NCBI RefSeq assembly: GCF_002952055.1
Contig: NZ_CP021255.1
Coordinates: 496,001-560,000 of the forward strand
Length of the DNA: 64,000 nucleotides
Reading direction: 5' to 3'
Source of the DNA: Desulfobulbus oralis
GTDB lineage: Bacteria > Desulfobacterota > Desulfobulbia > Desulfobulbales > Desulfobulbaceae
Below, in pieces: positions 24,181 to 33,667 of this stretch. Made by a program: the position numbers and the translations under genes. Each line of letters opens with the position of its first letter. The stretch's first letter is position 1. The notes under the pieces are model-generated. The model was not told the origin of the DNA and did no database searches. It worked only from the letters and a program-made list of their open reading frames with translations.

Positions 24181-24450
24181 TTATTCCAGTGGATAGTAAT
24201 GTCCTTCAACGGCCCACCACCATTCCGGCGGCAACGCAGGCACAAAACCTTCCCGCTCGGCAACGCGCAGGCATTGAAGCACCGTGACCAGGTCCAGCGA
24301 AAACTGGTGTTGCCTGTCCTGCATGGCAAAGATTAAGGGATCGCCGCAGCGTTCACAATCGTTTTCGGAAGCCGCCCTGCCGGCCTGGGTAGCCGCCAGC
24401 TGCCGCTTTGGGCTTGTTGTCCTGGCGTGCTCCCGGCTTGCCGTTGTCAT
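24181..24450 (-). CDS. Small cysteine-pair protein, unknown function
   Basis: The C-terminal 60 residues are clearly protein-like: NDCERCGDPLIFAMQDRQHQ, TVLQCLRVAEREGFVP and LPPEWWWAVEGHYYPLE. The C-x-x-C pair could bind zinc. The start is uncertain: the only ATGs in frame are 24450, which overlaps the topoisomerase 3' end by about 98 bp, or 24325, after the CxxC. I recall similar small proteins on conjugative elements but know no function. Confidence 0.45.
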   Translation of the reverse strand: MTTASREHARTTSPKRQLAATQAGRAASENDCERCGDPLIFAMQDRQHQFSLDLVTVLQCLRVAEREGFVPALPPEWWWAVEGHYYPLE

Positions 24451-26419
24451 CGGCAAAGGTGGCCTTGCAGCCGTCTTTCCAGCCCGAGCAGCCCCAGAAG
24501 TCGAAGGCGCGTCCGTTTTTTTCGCCCTGGTGGTGGATGAGCGGCTTGCCGCAGACCTCACATATGAATTCGCTCAATTGCACCTTGGGCCTGTTGTCCT
24601 GCCGTTCTCCAGGCGCGCCGTTCTTATCGGCAAAAGTTACCGGGCAGCCGTCGTTGTGGCCGGAACAGCCCCAGAAGTTGTAACCCTTCTGCTCTTTGGA
24701 GGCTTTCCTGAAGTGGTGGACAAGCGGCTTGCCGCACTCCGGACATTTGGGCGAAGTCGCCTCGATGTAGGCGCCGGTGTCGCTTTGCAGGGCATTATAG
24801 GTGACAGCCACCACAGGTTGGTATTGCTCCCTGCCCTCGGCAATCGCATCCAGTTGTTCCTCCATCCGCTTTGTGAATTCGTAATCAAGGAAACCAAAAC
24901 TTCCCAGGGCATTCACCACCTTCTCGCCCTGCTCCGTGGGGACAAGGAAGCGCTTCCTGTCCACCTGCAAATACCTGTGTGTCTGGATAATATTCTGGAG
25001 AATGGCCGCATAGGTGGACGGACGCCCGATGCCCCGTTTCTCCAGTTCCCTGACCAGGGCGGCTTCGGTGAAGCGCGCCGGTGGTCGGGTCTTTCTGGGA
25101 ACTACCTTACCCTCCTGGGGTTTGATTTTTGTGCCGGCGGACAGTTTCGGAATCTGGTTCTCCGGTTCCTCCTCGTTTTCATCCGTCTGGTCTCTGGCGA
25201 CCAGGGCCTTCCAGCCCGGTTTGACCAGGGTGCGGCCTTTGGCCTCGAAGACTGCCTTTTTGCCGTCCACCTCGCCTTCCAGACGCAGGACACGCACGGC
25301 ATAAACAGCTTCTTCCAGTTGGCTGGCCAGGGCACGCAGCCGGATAAGCCGGTACAGAGCCTGTTCCTCTTCGTTTTCACCCGCGTCTTCCACTTCAAAA
25401 TGCGTGGGCCGGATGGCCTCGTGGGCCTCCTGCGCCCCTTCCTTGCTTTTCCAGGCACGTGGCCCGGCCGGTACGGGATGATCATGCTCCGCAGCCCAGC
25501 TGCGGATGGCCGCTATGGCCTCTTCCGACAGGTTCGGGCTGTCGGTGCGCATATAGGTGATGTGGCCACTCTCATACAGCTTCTGCGCCAGGGCCATGCA
25601 CCGGGTCGGATTGATTTTCAGAGCCGCCGAGGCGGCCTGCTGCAGGGTGCTGGTCGTAAAGGGCGCAGGCGGCGCTGCCCTGCATTCCGTTTCCGTGCAG
25701 GCCTGCACCGTGACCGTCCCGATCCCGGCCACCTGTTCCGCAACCGCCCTGTCCAGCACGTATTCCTGAGTTTCTTCCAGCCAGCTACCTTCTTTCGGCA
25801 GCCAGGCGGCTTTCCAGCCATCGCTGACGTGCTCCATCGCCTCAAACACCAGGTCAACACCAAAATGGGCCGTAACCCTGAAGTCCCGGATCGCCCGTTC
25901 CCGCTCCACCACCAGGCGCACCGCAGGCGACTGCACCCGGCCGGCGGACAGGGCACAGCCGTTTTGCCGGGACAGGACCGGAGAGACCAGATAGCCTACC
26001 AGACGATCCAGCACCCGGCGGGCCTCCTGTGCCGATACCAGACGCCGGTCAATGTCCCTGGTCTGGCGCAGCGCCGCCCTGACTGCCGTTTCCGTGATTT
26101 CCGTATAGGTCACGCGCCGGGCGTCCCCAAGATGCAGCGCATCCGCCAGATGCCAGGCAATGGCTTCACCTTCCCGGTCGGGATCAGTGGCCAGATACAC
26201 AGCTTCAGCATTTTTGACCTTGTACGCCAGGTCCTTCAGCACCTTTGCGCCCCGCTCCGTGGCCTCGTAGCGCGGCACAAAGTCCGGAGGCTCAACGCCG
26301 ATTGTCCGTTCCGGCAGATCCCGCACATGGCCCACGCTGGCCACCACCTTCCAGGATGGCCCCAGAAAGCCCTGAATCTTTTTCACCTTCCCTGGTGATT
26401 CCACGATGAACAGTTTCAT
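24353..26419 (-). CDS. Type IA DNA topoisomerase (ICE-encoded, TopA-like)
   Basis: 688 residues. The Toprim domain starts at the N-terminus (MKLFIVESPGKVKKIQGFLG) with the acidic triad TDPDREGEA near 78. The active tyrosine is in GHITYMRTDSPNLS near 288. AGRVQSPAVRLVVERE and EKRGIGRPSTYAAILQNI are family blocks. The C-terminus has two zinc-binding repeats, CPECGKPLVHHF and CEVCGKPLIHHQ, each followed by F-W-G-C-S-G. It probably relaxes supercoils during conjugative DNA processing. Being plasmid/ICE-type, it is unlikely to be the housekeeping topA. Confidence 0.88.
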   Translation of the reverse strand: MKLFIVESPGKVKKIQGFLGPSWKVVASVGHVRDLPERTIGVEPPDFVPRYEATERGAKVLKDLAYKVKNAEAVYLATDPDREGEAIAWHLADALHLGDARRVTYTEITETAVRAALRQTRDIDRRLVSAQEARRVLDRLVGYLVSPVLSRQNGCALSAGRVQSPAVRLVVERERAIRDFRVTAHFGVDLVFEAMEHVSDGWKAAWLPKEGSWLEETQEYVLDRAVAEQVAGIGTVTVQACTETECRAAPPAPFTTSTLQQAASAALKINPTRCMALAQKLYESGHITYMRTDSPNLSEEAIAAIRSWAAEHDHPVPAGPRAWKSKEGAQEAHEAIRPTHFEVEDAGENEEEQALYRLIRLRALASQLEEAVYAVRVLRLEGEVDGKKAVFEAKGRTLVKPGWKALVARDQTDENEEEPENQIPKLSAGTKIKPQEGKVVPRKTRPPARFTEAALVRELEKRGIGRPSTYAAILQNIIQTHRYLQVDRKRFLVPTEQGEKVVNALGSFGFLDYEFTKRMEEQLDAIAEGREQYQPVVAVTYNALQSDTGAYIEATSPKCPECGKPLVHHFRKASKEQKGYNFWGCSGHNDGCPVTFADKNGAPGERQDNRPKVQLSEFICEVCGKPLIHHQGEKNGRAFDFWGCSGWKDGCKATFADDNGKPGARQDNKPKAAAGGYPGRQGGFRKRL

Positions 26420-26572
26420 CTTTGCCCCCTGTCACTCTTGTAGTCTGAAAAAAATCCTGTGTACTCCTGTCAACAAAAGCATATTATGCAATAGTTGTAA
26501 GAGAAAACTGTCCGGATGAAGAATGAGAAAGTGATTTTTCTTCCAGAGATGAACGACTCCAGGAAAAAATGC

Positions 26573-27169
26573 TTACCACACCGTCTGCGACCATGCCCTG
26601 AAAGAAAGCATTTGCCCTTTTTCCGACAGCAAATCCTGAGTGGTCAAATCATTAAGGGCATCAGATGGTGTCGTCATAAAAAAAGTCCGGCAAAAACAGC
26701 CGCAAAAAACCAGTTCTTTCAGAAAGGAACGTGCATCTGCCGGAGAAAGAAAGAGTTCGTGATAGCGGAAAAATGGCGTCCAGGCGTCGCTGCCCATGTC
26801 ATCCATAACCATGGAGGAAAAATCTGTTTCCTTCCTGATTTCTATTTCAAAGAACAGATTACCCTCGGCGCGGTTGTACTCCTCAACCAGTATTCTGCCC
26901 CACATCTCATTAAGCGGCGGCGAATAGACACGCAACCTGGCCGACATCATGCCATGTTCACATGAAATTTCGCGAGTAACAAACCTGGCCAGAACCAACC
27001 CCCTGTCATGCCCGCCAGCACCGTATTTTTCAAATGCCAGCGTAAGCCGCCCCTGCGGCGTACCGAGTAATTCGCTTTGCCGACGTTCGGCCATGGCCGC
27101 TTCCGAGTCGTCCTGCAGGAAATTCTCCACCATCTCTTCCAGTTCCACGTCCATGATCTCCTTCTCCAT
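26573..27169 (-). CDS. Hypothetical protein
   Basis: 198 residues; ATG 27154 (MDVELEEMVENFLQDDSEAA) is an alternative start. The sequence is rich in aromatic and acidic residues (GSDAWTPFFRYHELFLSPAD, VFCGCFCRTFFM). No signal peptide. The gene lies 6 bases downstream of another ICE hypothetical gene on the same strand, so they form one transcript with the tra genes. I do not recognise it. Confidence 0.5.
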   Translation of the reverse strand: MEKEIMDVELEEMVENFLQDDSEAAMAERRQSELLGTPQGRLTLAFEKYGAGGHDRGLVLARFVTREISCEHGMMSARLRVYSPPLNEMWGRILVEEYNRAEGNLFFEIEIRKETDFSSMVMDDMGSDAWTPFFRYHELFLSPADARSFLKELVFCGCFCRTFFMTTPSDALNDLTTQDLLSEKGQMLSFRAWSQTVW

Positions 27170-27175
27170 TACCTG

Positions 27176-27871
27176 TCAGCTGAACATCCTGCGAAACCAG
27201 CCCTTTTGGGCCTGCTTCATGGAGATGTATTCCAGTTCAGGCAGATGTTCCGCCAATTGCATACGATCCCAGGACCACTGTGTCTGCCGCGCACAGTCGC
27301 TTATGTGTATCCGCGTTTCATAGAAGTCCCGATTCCAGCCCGGCCCATCTTCGCGCCGGACACCTTCCCTGTGAGCCGCAATCCGCCAGCTTGCCCCTTT
27401 CACCACACTGAGACGCAGGAAAAGGTCATAAAACAGCCAGTCCACCACGTTCTCTGCCAGACAAACCCGATGGATATAGGCATGGCCCGTGCTGTAGAGA
27501 TGGCATTTGCCGATACAGGTGCGGTGATTGCCATCCTCGCCAACAAAGGTTTTGCCATCCCGCCGCAGAAAGTGCATGGACGGCAGACGGCTTGCTTCTG
27601 CATCCGTGTAATAGCCCGGATTACGCCGGAAGGCGCCAAGATTGCCTGCCATCCGTCGGCCTTTTGACAAAAAACCTCTCCAGGTCATTCCCCCGTAATC
27701 AGGATGCATGGTGCCGCAGACATCCCCCAGATTGACGCTGGCCTGATCAGACCAGTATGACGTGGCAACAAACTGTTGGGCAATGCCGTCAAGGGGCACA
27801 TATTTTTCTATTTTCTGGTCAACAAAATACGGCACCTGGCCGAACAGCTCCCTGATCGCGTCGTCAGTCAT
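27176..27871 (-). CDS. Hypothetical ICE protein, possibly ParB/sulfiredoxin-like
   Basis: 231 residues. The motif FVGEDGNHRTCIGKC near 120 resembles the G-x-N-R nucleotide-binding box of ParB/sulfiredoxin-like domains. The surroundings (DLFLRLSVVKGASWRIAAHR, VDWLFYDLF) are soluble. Its start overlaps the end of the transglycosylase gene (ATGA). The role is unknown; a link to DNA handling on the ICE is inference. Confidence 0.45.
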   Translation of the reverse strand: MTDDAIRELFGQVPYFVDQKIEKYVPLDGIAQQFVATSYWSDQASVNLGDVCGTMHPDYGGMTWRGFLSKGRRMAGNLGAFRRNPGYYTDAEASRLPSMHFLRRDGKTFVGEDGNHRTCIGKCHLYSTGHAYIHRVCLAENVVDWLFYDLFLRLSVVKGASWRIAAHREGVRREDGPGWNRDFYETRIHISDCARQTQWSWDRMQLAEHLPELEYISMKQAQKGWFRRMFS

Positions 27872-28656
27872 GGCAGTCTCCGCACAAAGACAGGACGCTC
27901 TGGCTCCGGATTGTCCGGTATGGTGCGGGTGAAGACGGGCTGCTGGTATGACTGCCGGTACACCACCAGAGTGCCTGCTGCCGGCATTGTGCCGGCAGAC
28001 CGGTCAAACGCCTGGCTGGTTTCCCCCTCTCCCTCCAGTCCGGGCACGGGCCGGACTGTCGTGCTGCCCTGGGCGGCTTCCGGACTCACTGTCCTGGCGT
28101 TTTTTTCTCTTTTGGCGTGGGCCAGTCCCCTGCTGCGCCGGCCTGGCGCGGCAGCAGACAGCTGCTCAGGCCCTCTTTCCAGCGTCCGGCGTACCAGGGC
28201 CGCATACTTCCTGCCCCTGACTGCGTCCGGAGAATGGTAGCGGGCAACGGCCGTCCAGGCATCCCCTGCCCGATCCAGTTCCTGCCTGAGTATCCAGGAG
28301 CCCAGCAGGATATTGGCTGCCGGATCAAACATGGCCTCCAGCGGGATCCCATAGCGCTTCAACCACCAGTTGTTGATCTGCATGAGACCGCAATCAAAAC
28401 TCAGCCCTGCCGCATCGGCCCGCCTGGCCGCGGCCAGGGCCTCGTCCCGGCTGGCATGGATGTGGCCCCTGCCGGCGACGTTGAGCGCCCAGGGCGATCC
28501 GCCGCTTTCCACGCCGGCAATCGCCTGCGTCAATGCCACCGGAACGCCTGTCTCACGGGCAGCCGCCTGAAAATCCTGCTCGTGATCCGGTGACGCTGAT
28601 GCCGGGACGGCGGGGTCTGCAAACAGGAGCAGGACACAGAGCAGAAACAGTTTCAT
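27868..28656 (-). CDS. VirB1/TrbN-like lytic transglycosylase
   Basis: 262 residues with a Sec signal peptide (MKLFLLCVLLLFADPAVPAS). SLT domain: catalytic glutamate in IAGVESGGSPWALN near 49, SFDCGLMQINNWWLKRYG near 90, and AVARYHSPDAVRG. A proline-rich tail follows. It opens peptidoglycan locally so the T4SS can assemble. It overlaps the primase gene upstream by 4 bases. Confidence 0.82.
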   Translation of the reverse strand: MKLFLLCVLLLFADPAVPASASPDHEQDFQAAARETGVPVALTQAIAGVESGGSPWALNVAGRGHIHASRDEALAAARRADAAGLSFDCGLMQINNWWLKRYGIPLEAMFDPAANILLGSWILRQELDRAGDAWTAVARYHSPDAVRGRKYAALVRRTLERGPEQLSAAAPGRRSRGLAHAKREKNARTVSPEAAQGSTTVRPVPGLEGEGETSQAFDRSAGTMPAAGTLVVYRQSYQQPVFTRTIPDNPEPERPVFVRRLP

Positions 28657-30896
28657 CGTTCCTTCTCCGCCTCGACCTCATTGACTTTTGCCATAATGCT
28701 GTCCCGGACAGCGCCCAGGCCACGCGCCTGGTGCAGGTCGTTGAAGTCCGTCAGACGCCGCTCTTGCTCGCTTTTGGAGAAGTCGGCCACCACGACCTTC
28801 GCGCCCACTGCTGCAGCCGCTTCTTTGGCCTTGAGCACTCCAACATTTCTGTCATCACTGATTCTTGCGTCGTTGTCCGCACAGATGGTGAGCTTGACAT
28901 GGGGCATCTGGCGCCTGATGGCCAAGGCAGCGTCCTTGATGTTGCCGGCATCAAAGGCCACGGCCACGGGCAGGCCCGTGGCCTGGTGCACGCTGGCCCC
29001 GGTGGCGTAGCCCTCCACCATCAAGATCACCTCGCCCTTCAGGGCGTCCTGATCCGGCAGAATTGCCATGGCCCCCTTTTTTGGACAGTCCTTCTCGTAC
29101 CATTTGGCCCCGTCCTTGTTGATATACTCCAGGGTCTGGAGACGGCCCTGTCCGTCATAGCCAGGCACGAGCAGATTGCCGTGTTTGTCCTGACGCAGGT
29201 TGTAGGCTGCTACTCCTTTTCTGGTCAGATACGGATGATCCGGACTGGCCGGCTCCGCGTGCATCCATTTGGCATAGGCCCGCTTCATGGCCCGGGCCTG
29301 ATCTTCTTTGCGGAGCTCTTCCCGGTCTGCCAGCTTTTCGGCCGACTCCTGGCGGAGTATTGCTTTTGCCTCGCTGGTCAGCAGATGGGCAGTCGCCAGC
29401 CATTTTCCCCTCTCACCGCTCCTGTAATTCTGCCACCACCCATTGGGCCGGCCATCCTCGTGACCACTGTATGCCCCGTCTTTCGCTCCAGGCCTGCCTC
29501 CTGCAACAGGTACCCGGTGGATTTGGCCGTCCATGACCGGATCGCCCTCGATGACCAGGCCCGCCGCACGCAGAACCTCGCCAAATTCACGGCAGGGATC
29601 GAGCACCGCAGGAGACTGGGTTCTGGATTTTTCCGGCACAGACAGCCATGGCTGCAATGGCTGCAAATCCGTTCCCGCCGGCGCATACCAGCGCTTTTCC
29701 TTCCCGTCCCACTTCGCCCCTGCTTCCCGCGCCTGGTCTTTTTCCACATACGGCACGTTCAGCCAGGTTTTCTCCCGTGCTGTCATTCGTTCTCCCCGGT
29801 GCTGCATGACGCCCTCGGTCGTCGCCATCGATACCGTTCTGTCGCTGGACAGGTGTGGAGCCAGTTTTTCAAAGATCATCCGCGCCTCTTCCGGCGTTGC
29901 ATCCCCGGCAACCTGGATGTTTTCGCCGGCAGCGCTGTAATGCTCCGCACTCGGCCGCTGCGCACCCCGCTCTGTTGTCTTTTCCTTTTCCAGGCCCATG
30001 ATGTATCCCCTGATCTGATCTGCATCCCGCGCAGCACGGATGATCTCCAGGGGATCATCCTCCAGAATCCTGATCCACGACTCGATATAGGCGTGATGCT
30101 GGCCGGGATCGTGGCCAATGCCCAGTTCCATGCCCAGCATGTAGCTGGCGATTTCGGCCCTGAGCTCCTCCCTGGCATATTCCGCGCTGCCAAAGGGATT
30201 GCCCAGGAGTTGCCGGTTCAGCCTGCTCTCATGCCCCGTCCAGTGCCCAAGCTCGTGCAGCGCCGTGGCGTAGTAGCCGTCCGGGCTGCGAAACTGTCCT
30301 TTTTCCGGCAGGTGGATCTCATCTGTAACTGGCCTGTAAAAGGCTTGATTCGCCTGATCATGAAAAATGGACGCGCCCGAATTTTCCAGCAGCCGCTCCG
30401 CTGCCTGGTGGCGCTCAAAGGCTGCATTCTCTCCGGCCTCCTGTTCCGGCAAGGCCGGCAGCCCATCGATCTGGCTGGCGTGGAATACTACCGCGTGGAA
30501 AACTCGAGGCCGTTCAAGGGAAATGATCTCGTAGCGTTTCCCGCCCTGCTCATCCAGAACAGGCCGGCCCTGCTCATCCCTGATCAGTCGGCGCTCTTCC
30601 TGTTTCCAGTACTGCACCAGAGTGCCGCGAGCGCCTTTCTTCACCTGAGCGCCCAATTGTTGGGCCTGCTTATACGTGCACCAACGCGGGTCTTTTTTGT
30701 CATATCCGTACTGCTGCATGCTGAGCCAGAGCTGATTGACGCCCCGGTACGGTTTGCCGGTCAGCGCATTGACAGGCGGGGAGGGCATCAATCCTGGCTC
30801 CCACGGATGCACCCAGGGCGCTGTCCCCCGCTCCAGCGCCTCGATTATTGTGGCCGCCACCTGCTCATGCCAGGGCCTGTGTTCCCTGTCTGCCAT
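28653..30896 (-). CDS. traC: ArdC-like / TraC-type primase multidomain protein
   Basis: 747 residues. Domains in order: ArdC-type ssDNA-binding N-terminus (about 5-135; APWVHPWEPGLMPSPPVNAL, GVNQLWLSMQQYGY), a zincin-like protease part with ALHELGHWTGHESRLNR near 220, a DUF5710 module (DQAREAGAKWDGKEKRWYAP near 385), and a Toprim primase part with EGYATGASVHQATGLPVAVA near 640 and LTICADNDARISD near 675. It combines anti-restriction or ssDNA protection with priming of the transferred strand. IncP TraC primases are likewise exported with the DNA. Confidence 0.82.
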   Translation of the reverse strand: MADREHRPWHEQVAATIIEALERGTAPWVHPWEPGLMPSPPVNALTGKPYRGVNQLWLSMQQYGYDKKDPRWCTYKQAQQLGAQVKKGARGTLVQYWKQEERRLIRDEQGRPVLDEQGGKRYEIISLERPRVFHAVVFHASQIDGLPALPEQEAGENAAFERHQAAERLLENSGASIFHDQANQAFYRPVTDEIHLPEKGQFRSPDGYYATALHELGHWTGHESRLNRQLLGNPFGSAEYAREELRAEIASYMLGMELGIGHDPGQHHAYIESWIRILEDDPLEIIRAARDADQIRGYIMGLEKEKTTERGAQRPSAEHYSAAGENIQVAGDATPEEARMIFEKLAPHLSSDRTVSMATTEGVMQHRGERMTAREKTWLNVPYVEKDQAREAGAKWDGKEKRWYAPAGTDLQPLQPWLSVPEKSRTQSPAVLDPCREFGEVLRAAGLVIEGDPVMDGQIHRVPVAGGRPGAKDGAYSGHEDGRPNGWWQNYRSGERGKWLATAHLLTSEAKAILRQESAEKLADREELRKEDQARAMKRAYAKWMHAEPASPDHPYLTRKGVAAYNLRQDKHGNLLVPGYDGQGRLQTLEYINKDGAKWYEKDCPKKGAMAILPDQDALKGEVILMVEGYATGASVHQATGLPVAVAFDAGNIKDAALAIRRQMPHVKLTICADNDARISDDRNVGVLKAKEAAAAVGAKVVVADFSKSEQERRLTDFNDLHQARGLGAVRDSIMAKVNEVEAEKER

Positions 30897-30899
30897 TGT

Positions 30900-31103
30900 T
30901 CACTCCTCGCCTGTGGCCACGCCGTTTTCCACGCCCATTTGGCTTTCCAGTGCGTCTTCCTCACTCATGGCGTTATCCGCAAATGCCCCCATATGCTCCG
31001 CCACATCCGGATCAACCGGGATCGGCATCCCAGGGTTCTCCATTGCCTCCCGCGCCACTGCTGTTGCCGCTGCATCCAGATAGGTCCATCTGCTCTCGTC
31101 CAT
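30900..31103 (-). CDS. Small acidic hypothetical protein
   Basis: 67 residues, very acidic (AMSEEDALESQMG). AAGGAGG lies 6 bases before the ATG at 31103, so it is translated. It is cotranscribed between traF and the primase gene. Size and charge suit a DNA-mimic or partner protein, which is speculation. Confidence 0.5.
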   Translation of the reverse strand: MDESRWTYLDAAATAVAREAMENPGMPIPVDPDVAEHMGAFADNAMSEEDALESQMGVENGVATGEE

Positions 31104-31121
31104 GCTTTACCTCCTTCTTGT

Positions 31122-31676
31122 TCATTCAAATATCCAGACCGGCCGCACAACCTGCATGCCGGCCAAGGATGTCAGGCCGAAATAACGGCCGTCAAAACTG
31201 CCAGGATTACGCAGGGCCAGGGCCAAGGCCCTGCCCGGCGGTACGATTCCAGCCTGCAGCAGCGGAGCCGGTATGGGCCTGCCCCGGCTGTCCCGCCTCC
31301 GGGCCGCGCTGCCGGCAATGACCCGGCCGTTGATGCTGATGCTGCCATCCGCCTCGATGCCGATGTTATCCCCGGGCAGAGCATAGAGCTGTTTGCCTAG
31401 GGGCAGGAGTCCACCAGGACAGGGGCTGCCCCACCGGCTGCCTCCCAGATAGCCCCGTTCTTGGGACACACTGACAAAGGGCGCTGACTCCAAGCAGAAA
31501 AGAACCGTGTCGCCCAGCTTTGGCTCCACACCTATAAGCTGATACACACCCCGAGGCAGGCTTGGGGTGATATTGAGGCGATAGCCGCCGGCATACATGC
31601 CCACGCCCAGCAAGACCACCGTCACCACCAGAGACGGCAACATCAGCCGTGCCAGATCCCTGCCTGTCTTTTTCAT
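31122..31676 (-). CDS. traF: TraF conjugative transfer signal peptidase
   Basis: 184 residues with one N-terminal membrane segment (LMLPSLVVTVVLLGVGMYAG). S26-family layout: serine in TPSLPRGVYQL, lysine in PLGKQLYALPGD, and a C-terminal GRYFGLTSL. In IncP systems TraF processes and cyclises the TrbC pilin. It overlaps traG by 4 bases (ATGA). Confidence 0.85.
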   Translation of the reverse strand: MKKTGRDLARLMLPSLVVTVVLLGVGMYAGGYRLNITPSLPRGVYQLIGVEPKLGDTVLFCLESAPFVSVSQERGYLGGSRWGSPCPGGLLPLGKQLYALPGDNIGIEADGSISINGRVIAGSAARRRDSRGRPIPAPLLQAGIVPPGRALALALRNPGSFDGRYFGLTSLAGMQVVRPVWIFE

Positions 31677-33667
31677 GCCGCCTCCGCTATGTTTTCCGGC
31701 AGGTCTGACAGGTAGCGCAGATAGGCGCCAGCCGCAGTCTCTGCCGCTTCCGGGCCTGGAGCAGGCGCGACAGTCCCGCCCCTGTCATCATCCAGAACAA
31801 AGGGCTTGCCGTCCACAACCGGCAGGTTCCGGGCGCGTTCCAGAAAAACCGGATCAATGAAGTGCAGTATCTGCAGGCCATAGATGGGGCTGTTGCCCGC
31901 CGTGAAGATCAGCATCTCCCCTGGCTCGACAGGGCTGAAGCGCTGCCAGTACGAACTCTGCGCCCGGTGAATGCCTGACAGGCGCATACATTCGTCCGGA
32001 GTCAGCAGCGGCCGGGCCGTCTCCTGCACGCTGACGGACGAGCCGCTGCCGCCTCTGCCGCTGGACAGACTCTTCTTTCGCTGGACCACAGTGGTCGTGC
32101 CGGTGAGTTTGGACAGGTAGTCGGCAGTTTCAACCTGGGTTGGGGCATGAGCTATCCTGATGTGGCAGTTGGCCATCAGAGCGTTGTCCTGTCCATAGGC
32201 GGCGGAGAGCTGCCGCAAATCCTGCACGATGAAATAGCCCTTGATGCCGTAGCCCGCCATGTAGGAAATGGCCCGTTCCACGATGGCGAGCCGGCCCAAA
32301 CTGGTAAACTCGTCCAGCATCAGCAACAGACGATGCCGCCAGGTCTTTTTCGTGCCGCCCTGACTGAACTCCAGCCGCTCAGTCAGCCGGCCCAGCAGCT
32401 GACTGACAAAGATCCGCAACAGCGGCCGCAACCGGTCAATGTCTGCCGGCGAAATCACCAGATACAGATTGATGGCCTGCTCACTGTCCATCAGATCGGC
32501 AATATGAAAATCACTGGCTCCGATGTTATGGGCCACCACCGGGTCGGTGTAGAGCGACAGATTGACTATGGCGGTGGAGATAGTACTGCCCAGCTCCCTG
32601 TCCGGAGTCTTGATCATGCCGCTGGCCGCTGAGGCGCAGTAGTTGTGCATGGATTCAGCCAGGGCTCTGTCCATATGAAACATCTCCAGCAGCATGGCCG
32701 TATGATCCGTGCCCGCAATCTGTTTGAACAGCGTCTTCTGGTTCCCCTCCAGGTCCCTGGGATCGCGCATGGTCATTATCACGTCGTACATGGTGGCATG
32801 ACGCTTTTCCTCGTACAGTTTGACGATCATGCAGTGCAAAATGACCGCGCCGAAGAACGAAAAGGCTGCCTTGTTCCAGTGATCCTTCAAACCCTCGCCA
32901 TTCGGGTCCAGCACCATGGATGCAATATTCTGAATGTCTGATATGCAACGGCCCGAGTTGATCCTGACCTCCTCCAGCGGATTGTAGCGGGTTGACTGGA
33001 AGCTGTCGTCCGCCGGGTCAAAGCGCAGCACCCGGTTGCCCTGACTGGCCAGCCAGCCGCTGGTATGGGCATGATTCTCACCCTTGATGTCCAGAACAAC
33101 CGTGGAATCCGGCCAGGACAGGAGTGTCGGCAAAATGAGACCTACGCCCTTACCCGAGCGCGTCGGTGCAAAACACAAGATATGCTCCGGCCCGTTGTGC
33201 CGCAGGTAAAGCTGTTTTCTGGCTTTCCTGTCCCACCAGCCGCCCACGTACACGCCTTCACCCCCGAAATAGCCCATCTCTTTGATCTCCTGCTTCGTGG
33301 CAAACGACGCCGAGCCGTGCAGATCCCTGATCGCGCCCTGATTCCGGCTGGCCGCCATGCAGACAATAAAGAGCAGCAGGGGCACAGCTGCAAAAAAGGT
33401 CAGACTGTTTTCCAGCGTCCTGCTCACTGTCTCGTTTTTCCAGACCTCCGGAGGCCAGTTCCAGGCGGCAAACGGTGTGTACACGGCGTATCCATTCAGC
33501 GACAGCGGACTGCCCAGAGCCGCGTGCCAGCCGTATGCCTCGCCCACCTGGTGGCTGAACCAGAAGAACACGGCCATCGCCCACAGGCTTCCCAGGACCA
33601 GCGCCAGGCTGGGCCAGACCCTGCTGTACTTCTTTTCCCTTTGGTGTCCGTATTGCGGCTGCTTCAC
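31673..33667 (-). CDS. traG: TraG/VirD4 type IV coupling protein
   Basis: 664 residues. Two N-terminal membrane segments (about 14-40 and 85-105). The ATPase has Walker A FAPTRSGKGVGLILPTLL near 170 and Walker B LLMLDEFTSLGRLA near 453. YFIVQDLRQLSAAYG and CHIRIAHAPTQVETADYLS are family blocks. It links the TraI-DNA complex to the Trb channel at the inner membrane. It overlaps trbI and traF by 4 bases each. Confidence 0.93.
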   Translation of the reverse strand: MKQPQYGHQREKKYSRVWPSLALVLGSLWAMAVFFWFSHQVGEAYGWHAALGSPLSLNGYAVYTPFAAWNWPPEVWKNETVSRTLENSLTFFAAVPLLLFIVCMAASRNQGAIRDLHGSASFATKQEIKEMGYFGGEGVYVGGWWDRKARKQLYLRHNGPEHILCFAPTRSGKGVGLILPTLLSWPDSTVVLDIKGENHAHTSGWLASQGNRVLRFDPADDSFQSTRYNPLEEVRINSGRCISDIQNIASMVLDPNGEGLKDHWNKAAFSFFGAVILHCMIVKLYEEKRHATMYDVIMTMRDPRDLEGNQKTLFKQIAGTDHTAMLLEMFHMDRALAESMHNYCASAASGMIKTPDRELGSTISTAIVNLSLYTDPVVAHNIGASDFHIADLMDSEQAINLYLVISPADIDRLRPLLRIFVSQLLGRLTERLEFSQGGTKKTWRHRLLLMLDEFTSLGRLAIVERAISYMAGYGIKGYFIVQDLRQLSAAYGQDNALMANCHIRIAHAPTQVETADYLSKLTGTTTVVQRKKSLSSGRGGSGSSVSVQETARPLLTPDECMRLSGIHRAQSSYWQRFSPVEPGEMLIFTAGNSPIYGLQILHFIDPVFLERARNLPVVDGKPFVLDDDRGGTVAPAPGPEAAETAAGAYLRYLSDLPENIAEAA

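Noticed and set aside
24284-26398. A 704-codon plus-strand frame
   Set aside because: Antisense shadow of the topoisomerase gene.
28533-31400. A 955-codon open frame on the plus strand
   Set aside because: It lies antisense to the ArdC/primase and traF genes, which have clear motifs and ribosome sites. High GC keeps the opposite strand open; the product has no recognisable domain.
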